Source: Holtermannia corniformis (lineage: Eukaryota; Basidiomycota; Tremellomycetes; Holtermanniales). Taken from it: a stretch of 64,000 bases of DNA. Below, in pieces: positions 23,585 through 35,685 of this stretch. The stretch lies in contig BCIJ01000022.1 of NCBI GenBank assembly GCA_001599935.1, positions 135,798 to 199,797 on the forward strand. Direction: 5' to 3'. Position numbers and translations under genes: made by a program. Below the pieces are notes generated by a model. That model searched no databases. It saw only the letters and a list, made by a program, of their open reading frames with translations, and was not told the DNA's origin. The first letter of the stretch is position 1. Every line of letters starts with the position of its first letter.

Positions 23585-24424
23585 CTAGCATGACGGATGG
23601 GGCGTGGCCGCAGCGAGCCGTTGGTTCATCAGTCTACGGTAAAGCTTTGGCTCTGCTCCGGCACAGGCAGCGGAACGCGCACCGCCGTGGCGGCGCGATG
23701 GTGTGGCTGCCGACCGATCCCGAGCAGCCAGGCGGCACTGGTCAGACGTCAGCGTCAGTGGCGTGTGGGCTTGCAAGCTTAAGACTGAGACTTGCCGCCA
23801 GAGGAAGAGGACGGCCGTGATCCCGACGTTACCCCAGATCAGTGTCGTCCAGTGTGTGGGCGAGCTGAAGAGCGAGTAGGGCAGCGGGAGCAATGTCAGG
23901 GCGATGCTAAAGTTCATCAGTATGTCTGAGGCAGATGCCGCACTGTGGGCGATAGGCTGGGATGCAGGAGACGTACTGCGAGAGCTAAACGGGACTGCGT
24001 CAGCCCGCTTGAACGATTCTGTCGTATCACGCTCACATCCGCAATCGCCAAGGGAACGAGCAGAGCTCGAATCACCTTTTCCTGTGTCGCAGCCTGGTGC
24101 GCTAGCTCCGTCTTGACGAGCCGAAACATGGACAGCGAGATCAAGGCAAGCAGGAAAAAGCAGTTGCCTAGACCACCGACGATCATCTGACCGCGGACCG
24201 ACTTGCCAAAGCTCTCCGAGAGTCGTTCCCTATGCGACGGGAGGAGCTCGAGAGCGTACGCGTCTGGTGTGAACACTGCCTTGGCGGCGCCGAGCAATGT
24301 CAATGACTGTGACAGGAGTCCTCAGCTTGTGCACCGTGACAGAGCAAAGTAGTCTTACCGGCTCGACGATCCAGAAGAAGTAGTAGTATACGTTTGGCAG
24401 TGGATCTCTGATAGACTTGGACAT
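23585..24424 (-). CDS. Four-TM membrane protein, DUF7704-like
   Basis: The N-terminus RDPLPNVYYYFFWIVEP matches the start of the fungal DUF7704 family (LP-x2-Y-x-FF-x-IEP). After an intron of about 50 nt, SLTLLGAAKAVFTPD and a segment with MIVGGLGNCFFLLALISLSM follow. A further exon contains EKVIRALLVPLAIADV, then IALTLLPLPYSLFS and HWTTLIWGNVGITAVLFLW. The last, WGN-x-G-x-T-containing helix is characteristic of the family. No function is known. The 3' end is uncertain. The frame runs to a stop at 23585, but a final intron is likely and another reading there (WLLGIGRQP) looks more like the family's usual end. Confidence 0.6.
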
Positions 24425-25561
24425 GGTGTGCGGGGACTTGAGCTGACAACAATGTCAACTCGGGCGCCGTGATCGTGGTGACTGAGTGACGTAACGGCGA
24501 TCCTCGGCTTCATGTGTACAACCTGAAGGATGTTGGCGAGATCGAGCTGTACATAGCTGTTGAGGATAGAGCAAACATGCAGATGCATCCCTCCCAGTGG
24601 CCAAGAGCCGTCCTGGACACGTTTGATGCCAAAGGACCCAGCCCGCTCTTGACCATATGCTTTCCCATGACCTGGATCATGAACGCATGGACGGCTGCTT
24701 GCCATAGACCATCGGCATGGCGACATTGTCGGGTGAAAGCACCGAGTACGACTTGACGAGAGCACTCTGCTCGGTGATAAGGTCCAACGGCGCGCGACCG
24801 CCACCAGAGCTTGGCTGGAGCGATTGTTGCCTCTCCCGGCCCACCACCCCGCACAAGCTCTGACTTTGCGAGCCAAGAGACTGCATCGATCAGATCGACT
24901 GTCCGATCAGCATCTCTTCTGCTGCTTTGACCCGAACAGATGTCAATCGTCAGAGCTCATTCTCACGCGGCGACGCCACCGTCTCAGACGCGTCCGGCCG
25001 CCAAGAGCCATCATGACCGCTGCATTCCTTGATATGTAGATTGGGCAAGCAAGCATCGCAAAAACAAGGTGCAGGACACTCGGCTCAACAGCGAGCAGGT
25101 AGACACGTAGACGCACCGCACCGCATCGTATCGCCAGCATACGCGTCTCAAACGCACGGCCCTCCTTTCGACTACTGCTAGCTTGCGACTGGTGCCCTGC
25201 GCTTGCGCTGTCGACGCAGACGTTGCAGCACCGCGTCCACACGGTCTCTTGACGGCGCCCAGGCCGCTGCGCGGATCCCTACGCTCATCTCACCGCCGAC
25301 ATCGCCGGACGAACCAAACAATAGCACACGGTATAAAGGCTTGGCAGGCCCCTTTCCTCGCAGCATCCCTTTGTTGATTCTGTGACCTCTGCTCCGTTGA
25401 CCATTACCTCCCTTGCCGTCTTCACCGCCACTGCATCGCGACCGACGCAGACCCGACACTCGTTACTGTGACATACATCACTGCTGCTGGCACGACTTGG
25501 CTATAAAGGTGCCTGCGTCAAGATTCTCGGCCCTGCTCAACACGGCACCAAGCGTTCTAGA
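24425..25561. other. Long divergent intergenic region with TATA elements
   Basis: 1.1 kb between the divergently transcribed DUF7704-like gene and the GH105 gene. Open frames exist on both strands but none resembles a known protein. TATAAA boxes lie on the plus strand at 25332-25337 and 25502-25507; the second is 60 bp before the GH105 ATG. Confidence 0.4.
25502..25507 (+). promoter_or_regulatory. TATA box upstream of the GH105 gene
   Basis: TATAAA in the context ggctataaaggtgcc, 55-60 bp upstream of the ATG at 25562. A second box in the near-identical context ggtataaaggcttgg lies at 25332-25337. Strong TATA boxes suggest a regulated secreted-enzyme promoter (inference). Confidence 0.5.
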
Positions 25562-27117
25562 ATGCTCACCACCGCGCACTTGCTTGCCCTCCTCTCTCTT
25601 CTCGCCACAGCTCTCGCGCTGCCCTCGGCCAATGTGCACCACGCTCGAGCAGGTGCCGGTCGCCAACAGGCGCACTCGAGGCGTTCAACGGCCGTCCAGG
25701 GCAATGTGACGCTCGGGTTCGCGTCGATTGCGACGAAACCGACGTTCCTGCGCACATCGACATACTACATCCCCAACGACATTCCCGACGCCACGATCGA
25801 ACAGGTCTTGCGCAACGCAGAGAGCATCTCGAAGCACTCGTGGGAGCGCGGCGCGTACCACCAAGCCTGGCTCACGTTCTACCGGGACGACTTGACAGAG
25901 TTCGGTGGCAACTTTCCATTCACCAGTCCTGACGGCGTCGAAGCCCCGCTCGACCTGCTGCAGGCTGCCAAGATTGCGATTGAGCAGTACGACTGGACCG
26001 GTGTCGGCGGCGACGTCAACCCGAAACCGTTGATCAACGGCGACGGCGCGCTCGGAGACCCGCTGGCAATCGCGCCGAGCACCCATTTGCTCTCCATTTT
26101 CGCCCAGAACGCTACGGCAAAGTCATCGCTTGACCTCCGCAACGGCAGCGACTACACCTGGGCCGTTGACAACCAGCTCCAATACGCTCGCAACGGCGTC
26201 ACCAGTGACAATGGAACCATCAGCCAGCGCGAAGGCTACTTTGAGATCTGGGCAGACGAAGCGTTCATGCTCCCGCCTGCGTTTGCCTGTGAGTTGAACC
26301 AGTGACAGTTGAGTTCGAGGGCAAGACTGACGCTCACCAGACATTGGCGCCGCTCGTGGAGACGCCGAGCTTGTCGAGCTCGGCATTCAGCAGATCTACC
26401 TTGAAGCCTCGGTGCTGTTCAACACGGATGCCAACATCCTTCGCCACGTCTCCTCTTGGGACCTCAAGCTGTGGAGCACCGGTAACGGCTGGTGGCTATA
26501 CGGTGCTGCTCGGATCGTGAGTGGCTCATCAGATTTCGCATCGCCGCACTGACGCCGTGTGCAGCTCGCCGTCGCTCAGAACTCTGGCGTGGCCCTCAGC
26601 GCCGAGGCCAAGCGTCAGGTCGAAGAGATCAAGGCTTACACGACCAAGCTCTTCACCGCCATCTTTGACACGATTGATGTGAGTCGCTCTCTTCCGTTGG
26701 TTGCAACCGGAAAAGCACTGACCTGGCAGGACGAGGACAACCTGATCCCCAACTACATGTTGAACGACGACGAGAAGGAAAACACGCCCGAATCGTCGGG
26801 CTCGGCCATCATTACCGCCGCCTTCTACCGCCACTATGCGCTTTGGGCCTCGACCGAGTTTCCCCCTTCCCTCGCCGTGTCCGCCGCACGTGTTTACAGC
26901 GGTGTCGCCAAGAAGATCGATGGCTCCGGATGGGTGCTCCAGGTCAGTATCTTTGCTACCTTGCTGCACCGGCTGATCCCTCGTCCAGGTCGTCGACCCA
27001 ATGGGCACCAACGGCTTCATCGTCCCTGGCGGCCGTGACGACACGTACACGCACTCGCCCGAAGCCCAGAGTTTCACAGCAATGATGTACGCTGCACGCC
27101 ACGCTGCGCGCATCTGA
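25562..27117 (+). CDS. Secreted GH105-like glycoside hydrolase (unsaturated rhamnogalacturonyl hydrolase family)
   Basis: Five exons (727, 176, 114, 213 and 129 nt) sum to 1359 nt, or 452 residues. The signal peptide is residues 1-19 (LLALLSLLATALALP). The catalytic domain shows the six-hairpin helical-barrel signatures of GH105: EGYFEIWADEAFMLPPAFA, then YIGAARGDAELVELGI, then LWSTGNGWWLYGAARIL and, near the C-terminus, THSPEAQSFTAMMYAARHA. Family members remove unsaturated uronyl residues from pectin or ulvan fragments, with Asp and His residues in these blocks at the active site. N-glycosylation sequons (NVT, NAT, NGS, NGT) fit secretion. The exact substrate cannot be read from sequence. 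The fold assignment is firmer than the enzyme name. Confidence 0.75.
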
Positions 27118-27351
27118 TCGCCATCTCTCTTGCGTCTTTCTTGCCTGCCTTGCAGAACATTTGTTTGATTTCTCCCCTCTATATTCTTCCTTTCGCATTG
27201 TACCACGCACAGACATACCTTTGGACCTAGACGGGCAGGGGAGGCAGGACCAACAGCGGCGTATGGCCGGGTCATACGGAGATGCTATATCAACAATGAT
27301 GTACATGTACGCTTAGATGATCGCTCTGGTCGCTTGGACGGCTTGAGGGGC

Positions 27352-28484
27352 TTATGTCTTTACAATGTCGGCAAACAGCTTCTTCTTCATCGCGGCCCAC
27401 TTGTCCATGCATTGCTGTGCTGGTTAGCCGTCGAAACCTTGGCGAGATGCTTACTTTCTTGCTGCGCGGGGAAGACGGAAGCACGGTATTGACAGCTGTG
27501 GTGACGGAGTCCCAAGCTTTGCCAGCGCCGTGTTGAAGGTGGGCATTGAGGATTGCCGTCTCTTGTATCGCAGGCCAGGCTGTTGCCCCGCCGCCCTTGG
27601 TGCCGGTCAATGGGAGTTCCTTGCGTATACTGTGCCACTTGTCCTGGCATTGCTACAATCGAGTATCAACGTCTGTCTGGACCAAAAGCAGCGCACTATA
27701 CCTTCTGACTCCTCTCGGGTCCACCTTGCGCATTGACAGCTTTTATGATCGGGGCCCAGTTTCGAGTGGCTCGGCGTGAGCCACCCTCGTGCAGCATCGC
27801 ATACCACATCGCCCTCTCCTGCCTAAACGTCCACGCTTGCGGCGCTGCACGGTCAGACTTGACGCCTGCTTCACGAGGGGCAACGTCATCGAGACGAATT
27901 CGCTTGACCTGTGTGGTCTTGTACGTTGCCGTGCGCTTGCGAGACTGCACAGTCGGTTTGATCGATGCCATTGATTCCGACTCCGATGTCGATGAGTCGG
28001 AACCGTCGCTGTCAGACGAAGACGCAGACGAAGCACTATCGTTATCGACGACAATGATCTCTGGCTGCTTGACCAGCTGCGCGCCAGGCGGAGGATTGTA
28101 CTCAATCTTGGTCGATGGATATGCCGCGACCTCGACATCGTCCCACTCGGTCTCGGTGATCACTGGCTCAGGCTGCATCTGCTGCGAGTGCCACAGCATG
28201 GATTGGACAAGGTCCGGATCACGAGTGTCGAGCACGAACGGTGGGTGCTCGGATCGACCGAGGAAGCAGAGAGGTCCCATACGAGGCGTCTGAGCCGTGC
28301 GAAGCTTGGCAAGTAGACGCTCGCGCTTGCTGGCGATAGCTGAGCGGCAGTCGGGAGTGGGGGTGACGGGCGTGCGGAGGGCTTCGACGCGTGAGACGTT
28401 GCGAGCAGTGTGAGAAGTCGGTGTTGGTGCTGGACTGGGATAAGGTTGCAGCGGCCGCTGCGCTGGATTGACAGGCGAGGCCAT
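27352..28484 (-). CDS. Protein with two Myb/SANT-like domains
   Basis: The N-terminal half is low-complexity, with a Ser/Asp-rich acidic stretch (SASSASSSDSDGSDSS) and a basic patch (KRTATYKTTQVKRIR). Two tandem Myb/SANT-like modules follow. The first starts AWTFRQERAMWYAMLHEG and ends, after splicing, QCQDKWHSIRKEL. The second starts TAWPAIQETAILNAHL and ends QCMDKWAAMKKKL, just before the stop. In each, an intron falls exactly before the third-helix motif QC-x-DKW, suggesting duplication of an exon pair. The expected role is DNA binding and transcriptional regulation; no target is suggested. The ATG at 28484 is the first of the frame. Confidence 0.72.
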
Positions 28485-28646
28485 GGTGCTGACTGAGCAA
28501 GGAAGCTGTGCAAGGTCATCAACTGCTGCACATCGCGCACGATGCTACGCGGGCGATTGCACATCCCGGCGATGCAAAGGACCTTGCACAGACTCGAGCG
28601 GTGTTTCAGGACGTGACTAGGTAGATGTTTCATGCACGTCCATGTG

Positions 28647-31600
28647 CTATGTACGATGCGACTCCCGCTCCGAGTCTGATCCTCTCCGCTCCATCGCGTC
28701 CTCTACGCCGCGCACGACCTCGTCCTGCGGCACGGTCACGACCTCGCCATCGTCCATCAAGCGCTCCAACATGCCATCCTTGACATGCACATCGTGGCTG
28801 ACCCCGGGCCCAAGAGGTTCATCTTCCGTCGCAGCGGCGATCAGGGCTGGATCGGGCGGGGAGATCGCCTCGCCGAAGCGCGCAATGTGCGCAGCCGGAT
28901 GTGCAAATCCAGATCCCGAGCCCGAGCTATCTCGCGGGCTCGTGCTCGATGGCATCTTTGTAATCTCCTGGAACGTCGGCGAGTGCGCTGGCGGGAGGTC
29001 CTCGCCGTCGTCGTCACCGCCTGCCATGCTCCAGCTGCTCGTGGGCGTTGGCGTGCTCTGATCGTCCTCCTCGAAACTCAAGTCGGGTACGACGATCGAC
29101 GGCCCATCGGTATCGTCGTCGTCATCGCCAGCTGGTTGCACCGTAGCCGACCAAGCAGATGAGGAGCCAACGGTCGACTGGAATTCCCGATCGAACTCTT
29201 GCTCGGCCCAATCGACCGGTGTCAAGGGGTTGGCACCGCCCAGGTTGAGGTCGCCAGGTGAGAAAGAATCCCCAAAGGGATCCTCGGCTGCGGCAGCGTC
29301 GGCCGCAGACGCAAAGTCGCCCCATAGCTCGTCCTGCGCATGGTCAGCCCGGTGCCAAGCATACTCTGCAACCCACATCGTCGATTGCACCTCCACTGCC
29401 CGACTGGCCAGAGAACGGGGCAAACTCATCCTTGAGCCAGATCAGTGTCGTTCACGGTGTCACAGCAAGTCACTCACATCAAACCCGCTCGTGGATCGCC
29501 GTCGAATGGTACCCGACGAGCTCGCCGACGGTCCATTCTCGATCCACTCGCCGTCATCGTCGTCAGTGTCATCATCGTCTGATGACTCCATGTTCCGGCC
29601 AGCACCCGCAGACATTTGCTGAGCAAGATATCGCGAAAACTGGTGAGATGTCAGCGCAACCGGTCGACAAGTCAAAAGGACGCACGGCACCAACCTGCTC
29701 GTTATCGCTTCCGCTATCCTCGTCCTCTGCCTGCGCTTGGCCAAAGCCAAAGCCGTGCGAGAAGGCCGTCGTGGCCGATGTCCGTGTCAGCGGCTCGCCA
29801 ATGTTGGCATTCGCAGCCGTTTCGGCCACGTCTTCACCGTCGCTATCACTCTCGGTCGCGGCGCCGGTCGTGGCCGCCGGTTGCATCGGTTTACCGCCGG
29901 CAAGCGGCTGCGAGTCTTTGTTCTTTGCGTCGACCAGCGGGCCGTTGACAAAAGCCTCCCATTCGGATTGGACGAACGAGCCGGAGATGATCGCAAACAG
30001 TTCGGGAGGACACCGCTCGAGAAACTTGACAGCTTCTTCGGCAATCAGGTTGACGTGGCCCATGAGGGCAAGGCGTGGTGTCTTGGGCCGAGCACTGAGG
30101 ACTGTCAGTGCGACATTAGCAAGGTGGTGGGACCTACACCAAGGCATCGTTCGCCCGTTGCGCATCCAGTAATCGCTGGATGAGTTTGGCCTGGTTGAAC
30201 AAGACGATCACCAGCTCGCGGTTGAAGCCAGGGCCGATGCGACCATTGAAGATTTGCTGGATAAAGTCGAACACGGCGTGATGCAAAAAGTTGTTGTTGG
30301 GATGATTGAAGAATAGGCCCTATCGCGGGTCAGCACAAGCTCACGCTGGGCGGACGGCTCACAATCATACTCTCGACTACGCCGTGCTGGATGTAGACTT
30401 GTTTGAGCGTGTCACCGGGCGCCAACTCTTCGGTTGGTGGCGAAGCGGCCGGCAGGGCTTCGAGCTCGGCCTTTGCCGAATCCGACATGATCGAGGGCGG
30501 AGCAGTGGTGGCAGCGACGGCGGCATGGCTGACCGACGCCATGTCCGACGCACCCTCTCTACCCTCGCCAGCGTCTTGATCGCGCACGTCTGTCAGCCGC
30601 GCGACATCGGCTTGCGACGGTGGCGGAGGAGGCGGGACGTCTGACGCGGCGGTATCCGGTCGCGACAAATCAGCAACCGACGACGTCGGCGTGATCTCCA
30701 TCGCTGACGATTCGTCCTCGTCCAGCATGCCTTCGTCGGCGCTATCGACCTCGTCGGACTCGTCGAGCGAGCAATCGGTCGACGCGCTACTGACGGGGAG
30801 CTCGCGCGCTTCCGACAGCTCGTCGGCTGCGCCGGCATCCTTGCCATCGCCATTGTTATCGTCCATGATCTCGCTCAGCTTTTCGAGAGCGTCAAGACCG
30901 CCGGTGAGGATCCCCTGGTTGTCATAGATTGGTCCCGAGCCAGGCGAGCGGTTGAGGATGGACATGTTGGAGCAGTGCAAGAGCTCTGCGTAGAGCTCGA
31001 CGATGCGGAATCGTTCCAGCGTGAGCGGATTCGGGTTGAACGTCGTCGCGGAGCGTGCCTGTCGGCCGTGTCAGCGCAAACCGATCACTAACACGCTGAC
31101 TGACTGCGGATCGAGGATTTCGGATAAGATCCTGGAGGCCCTGTATCCGGCCACTGAGGCCATAGAGCAGGTGCCCCAAGTGGACGATGCCCATCTGACT
31201 GCTAATCTCCTGCATGGCGGCCTCCATGCTCTCGCGCTGCTGTTGATCGACCGCGTCGCTCGATGGGTCTTGTTCGTTCGCGCCGTCCGCATTGCGCTCA
31301 TCCCGCTCCTGCTGCTCCTGTTGCTGCCGTTGCTGCTGCTGCATGCCGACGCTCATGAGGCGATTTCGGAGCGTGTGGAACAGGTGAGGCTCCGAGTAGT
31401 CTGAATTGTTGCGCCGGATGAGCTCGATCAAGATCTGGGTAATGTTGCAGAGGGATGAAGTGGCCGAGAGGATTGATGGAAGGGGGTGGACGACGTGAGG
31501 ATCAAACGGTTCTGTTGTGGATTGTGGGTTTGGCGATGCTTGGGGTGTGGATTGCGCTTGGTCCGAGGTGTCGGCGTTTGGTGGTACCGGCTCATCGACG

Positions 31601-32985
31601 TCCATGTCGACATCGACCATGCTGTCCTTGTCCGACGCCGGTGGCTCACTGACGGCCAAAGTCGTCGTCGGGCGCTCGTCCGAGAGCTCGGACTGATCGA
31701 GCATGTACGCGACCAGTGTCGAGATCGACTGCTTGCTCACGAGCTCGCGCACCAGCCGGTTATCCCGCACACCCTGCTTGGTCGGTTGCTGGGGCTGACC
31801 CGGGCCTGCCGTCTGTTCGGCCAGGTTGCCGCCGTTGGGGTTGAAAGGCGTTGGCGCGCAAATGTTGATGATTGTCTTGATGAGATCGGCGACCACGCCT
31901 TGGATCGCGGGCGATCGCTGGGGTGAGAGCAGGGCGAGGAGGCGTGGGATCAGCTGTTGTTCAGACAGCCACTGTGACAGGGTCAGTTGGCACTTGTGAT
32001 GACGGGGTGATAGACTTGCCTGGATGACGCCATGCACGCCGGCCTCTTCGGTCGAGACGATGCGGATCAGCATGTCTTGCACTGCCGGACTCTCTATCCG
32101 GGCGACGATGCGCTCGACGATATCTGGCAGAGTCCGGATGAAGCGCATCATCTGAGCGATCAGCACGGCCTGATGACAGCTAGCGGGCACTCACATCCTC
32201 TGGTTTCTTGGCGAGGAAGCCGCCGTTGACGCGGACCCAGTTACCCCTGATGATCTCTCGCCGACGATCACGCTCCTCATCCATGTCGGACCAATACTGG
32301 TCACGCGCTCGTTCGCGCTGATCCCGATGGCGGTGCTCGCGCTCTGGTTCAGCTTGGGCCGGACTGGATGGACCGTCGAGCGGAGGGAGGACGGCATCCC
32401 AAAAGGGGCGCAGTAGCGCGTCGGCATGCGTCACGGCCGTCTCGGTGATGACCCACAAGTCGCAAGTGAGGATCTCGGTCGACGTCAAAGGGAATCTAAG
32501 GTCTAGTCAGCCCACTGGGGTCGAATCTGGTCATCCATCACCGACTTGACGCGGTGCTTTGTCTGATCTGCGGCCTCTTGCTGATGATTCATCATCTCTT
32601 GGCCGAACCCTCCCCAGAACCCGAGCTTTGGATCAGTAGGAGTGTGCTCGTTCGCCTTGTCGTCTGCTGCGACCTCGGCGGGTATCAGAGGCGGCGAGCC
32701 CGGGGCCGGACGGGGCACGCCAACGAGCGTCGCGCGCGCCTGGTTGACGGCGACGAGATCCGCGTGCGCGGCCTGGGTGTCGAGCTCGTCGAGGTCGGAC
32801 GTGACCCATGTCAGAAGAGACTTTATCGCATCCTCGCGCGCGAGGTAGTTTATGAGCTTTGCGTTTTGCGCCTTGAGCTCGCTCAGGATGTCGGCTTCGT
32901 CGAGGAGCTCCTCGACGGACGCGGGCGGCTGGCGCGTCAGGAGCGAGTCGAGGTTTGAGCTGCTGAACCCAAACTTCCAGAGCAT
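28647..32985 (-). CDS. SAPS-domain Sit4/PP6 phosphatase-associated protein
   Basis: SAPS proteins (yeast Sap155/185/190, fission yeast Ekc1) are regulatory partners of the PP6/Sit4 phosphatase. The start MLWKFGFSSSNLDSLL followed by EELLDEADILSELKAQNAKL and EDAIKSLLTWV is the family hallmark. Further blocks, each in its own exon, include LIAQMMRFIRTLPDIVERI, WLSEQQLIPRLLALLSP, GVVADLIKTIINI, NNFLHHAVFDFIQQIFNG, LVIVLFNQAKLIQRLLDAQR and PRLALMGHVNLIAEEAVKFL. Between and after these the protein is acidic and Ser-rich, ending in a disordered roughly 260-residue tail. About 1,300 residues overall, slightly longer than yeast homologues. A Gln-rich insertion (QQQQRQQQEQQ) lies mid-domain. Confidence 0.88.
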
Positions 32986-33934
32986 GGTGCGCGTACGCTG
33001 TTGCGCTCGGTGCGCGCCGTCTTGCAGAGCGGTGGCCGACGATGCGGGAAAAGGTTGTCGAGCGAGCACTGGTCAGATCCGGCGGGCCTAGTGGGCGGGG
33101 CGAGTTAGGCGGGCGCGGTTAGGTAATAGGCTTTCCTGGTAGGGAGTTAGGCGGGCGATACTTGGGTGATAGGCCTGCGTGGTAGCAAGTGTTAGGCGGG
33201 CGCACCAGATGATAGGCCTAGGTCACGCGCCAACAGGCCCGCTGCGAGCCCCAAGTGGCAGCGGTGGGATCCAGATGGTGTACTTGCATCTGTACACAGT
33301 GTAGGGTGGGCTTCAGACGCCAGCTTGCGGATGCGATGCATAGCCCATTCCCAACTTGAACTGCACTCGCGGTGCATCCCATACTGCGGTGCACTCTACA
33401 CCAGAGTTGAGCTAGTTATGCGACTCTGATACAGCTGTCTCTTGCACTGGACACGACTGGACTCGCTCCCCTGTCGACATCTCTTGCTCGCTTGCTCTCC
33501 AGCAGAGCTCACTGTCAGCCCTCTCGCCGCGGTGGTCTTGACAGTGAGCAAGAGCACGCCCGGCCACGTCATTCGCCGTCGCCGCCATGAGTCTTGAGCC
33601 GAGCCTGCCTACCCTCGCCATCGCCTCGAGGCTCGCACTCTGCCTCGACACACGCCCTCGCTCGCCCACCACTTCCTCCCCATCTCATCTCCGGCTCGTC
33701 GTTCTCGCATCTCTCTGGCTCTGTTTGGTTATATTCCCGCAAAAACTCGAGCACGCCCGGACCGGCTCATTCCACCGCACGCACTCCGTCCCGCACTGCT
33801 ATCACGCCCACCGTTTGGCCGCACGCTCACGACACGACCTGTCAGTAGCTCGCTATCTGGCCGGGTTGGACCAAGGCTGACAGTCGGCCGGATCCTTTGA
33901 CAGTTTACGCTAGTCGACCAAACTCACCACTTCA
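32986..33934. other. Divergent intergenic region SAPS / PUB1
   Basis: 949 bases between divergent start codons. It contains a degenerate tandem repeat at 33104-33230. The last roughly 350 bases before the PUB1-like start are C/T-rich on the plus strand and include a stop-free stretch (33587-33880), probably 5' leader rather than gene. Confidence 0.4.
33104..33230. repeat. Degenerate ~43-bp tandem repeat, three copies
   Basis: The 12-mer gttaggcgggcg recurs exactly at 33104-33115, 33146-33157 and 33191-33202 (spacing 42 and 45). Each copy is followed by a variant of gataggc and then ggtag. It sits in the SAPS/PUB1 divergent promoter region, outside any coding frame I support. Confidence 0.75.
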
Positions 33935-35513
33935 ATGCAGTCCCCAGCGCTCATCGTCGGACCAAACGGGGAGCCGCCCGTGAGTCGAGTCCGCAATAGC
34001 CGCTGCGTTCGTACTGACATTGCGCAGAAAAAGGCACACCTCTACGTCGGCAACCTGAGCCCCCGTGTGACCGACTACAGTCCGTCTCGGATCCCACCCG
34101 GCCACTCGGACTGACCACGCACAGTGCTCACCGAGATCTTTGCCGTCGCCGGGCCCGTAGCCAACGCCAAGATCATCGTCGACCGCAACTTTCAGCACGG
34201 CGGGCTCAACTATGGCTTTGTAGAGTACACCGACATGCGCGCCGCAGAGCAGGCGCTCGCGACCCTCAACGGCCGCAAGATCTTTGACACCGAGATCCGC
34301 GTCAACTGGGCCTACCAGGGACAGCAGAACAAGGAGGACACGCAGAGCCACTTTCACGTCTTTGTCGGCGACCTCAGCCCCGAAGTCAACGACGAGGTGC
34401 TCACAAAGGCCTTTGGCGCGTTTGGCAGCCTGAGCGAGGCACGCGTCATGTGGGACATGAACTCGGGCAAGAGCAGAGGCTATGGCTTCTTGTCCTTCAG
34501 GTCAGTGCACGCTCGGCACTAGAGGCCTCGCTGACGTCACGCAAGAGAAAAGTCGGACGCCGAGCAGGCCATCGCGACCATGAATGGCGAGTGGCTCGGC
34601 TCGCGTGCCATCCGTGTCAACTGGGCAAACCAAAAGACGCAGACGGGCGGCGCCCCGAGCGCGTTCACCGCGTTCAGTAACGGTCCTAGCACCAGTGGTC
34701 CTCCCGCTGTCTCACGCCCCGGGGCATCCCCGTTGGTCGGCTTGCCTGGTGCACCGGCCCCCGTCAGCTTTTCCGGCGGCACACTCGACTACGACACGGT
34801 CGCCAACCAAACGCCAGCATACAACACGACCGTCTACGTCGGCAATCTGATCCCCTATACGACCCAGGCCGACTTGATCCCGCTCTTCCAGGTATGTAAA
34901 TCTACAGCGCCACGACGACGCTGACCCGTCCAGGCGTACGGCTACATTGTCGAGATCCGGATGCAGGCTGATCGCGGGTTCGCCTTTGTCAAGCTCGACA
35001 CGCACCCGAATGCAGCCATGGCGATTGTCAGCCTGCAAAACCACCAGATCCACGGCCGCCCGATCAAGTGCTCGTGGGGTAAAGACCGGCAAGCCGGTGA
35101 CGGGCCGGGTCAGTCTGCGGTCATGCAGCCTCAACCGGGTGGGCCGGCTTACCCAGGAATGGTACGCTCCGTGACGGTAGCAGCTCGCGCGTGCTGACAA
35201 CGCAGATGTATGGCTTGCCGCACGCCAGTGCCTATGCTCAATATGCTGCGTACCCGGGCCCTGGCGCGTACGCAGCTCAACATGGCGCCGGCATCCCCGG
35301 TCAGCCAGGAGGAGCCGCCTTCCAACCGGGCCAGCCGGCCGCCGCGGACCCCAACGCTGCCGTGGCTCAACAAGCATGGGACCCAACCGCATACTACCAA
35401 CAAACAGCTTGGCCAGGCTACTATCGTGAGTCGCGCCGCGCGATCGCAGCTCTGACCTCGACCTAGCCGCCACCGCCACCGCCGACCCAGCTCAAGCCCA
35501 AAGCCAGCAATAG
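33935..35513 (+). CDS. PUB1: Three-RRM RNA-binding protein, Pub1/TIA-1 family
   Basis: Pub1/TIA proteins bind U-rich RNA and control mRNA stability and stress-granule formation. RRM1: HLYVGNLSPRVTDYMLTEIF with RNP1-type NYGFVEY. RRM2: HVFVGDLSPEVNDEVL with GYGFLSF. RRM3: TVYVGNLIPYTTQADLIPLF with RGFAFVKL. A Gln/Pro/Tyr/Ala-rich tail (YYQQTAWPGYY) ends QAQSQQ at a TAG. The order and spacing of the three RRMs, with INWA/VNWA at the end of RRM1 and RRM2 (RVNWAYQG, RVNWANQK), are diagnostic. Six introns of about 40-50 nt interrupt the gene. The product is about 434 residues, normal for the family. The ATG at 33935 gives a short leader before RRM1. Confidence 0.9.
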
Positions 35514-35685
35514 ACGTCTGTTCGCTTCGTTTCCGTCTGTCCGTCCATCATCATTGCAGCTTTCGTCTCGTAGCAAGTCCAGTCTGTTTGTGTTCCGGGT
35601 TCCAGCCTTTGTTCTGCATTACATGCCTGCTGCACGTGCTCGGCGACTTTATGCAAGCGTCAAACGTCTCGCACCCAACTGAGCC

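Noticed and set aside
33587..33880. 98-residue hydrophobic frame upstream of the PUB1-like gene
   Set aside because: Lies in a C/T-rich leader region with no intron support or homology. Probably 5' UTR.
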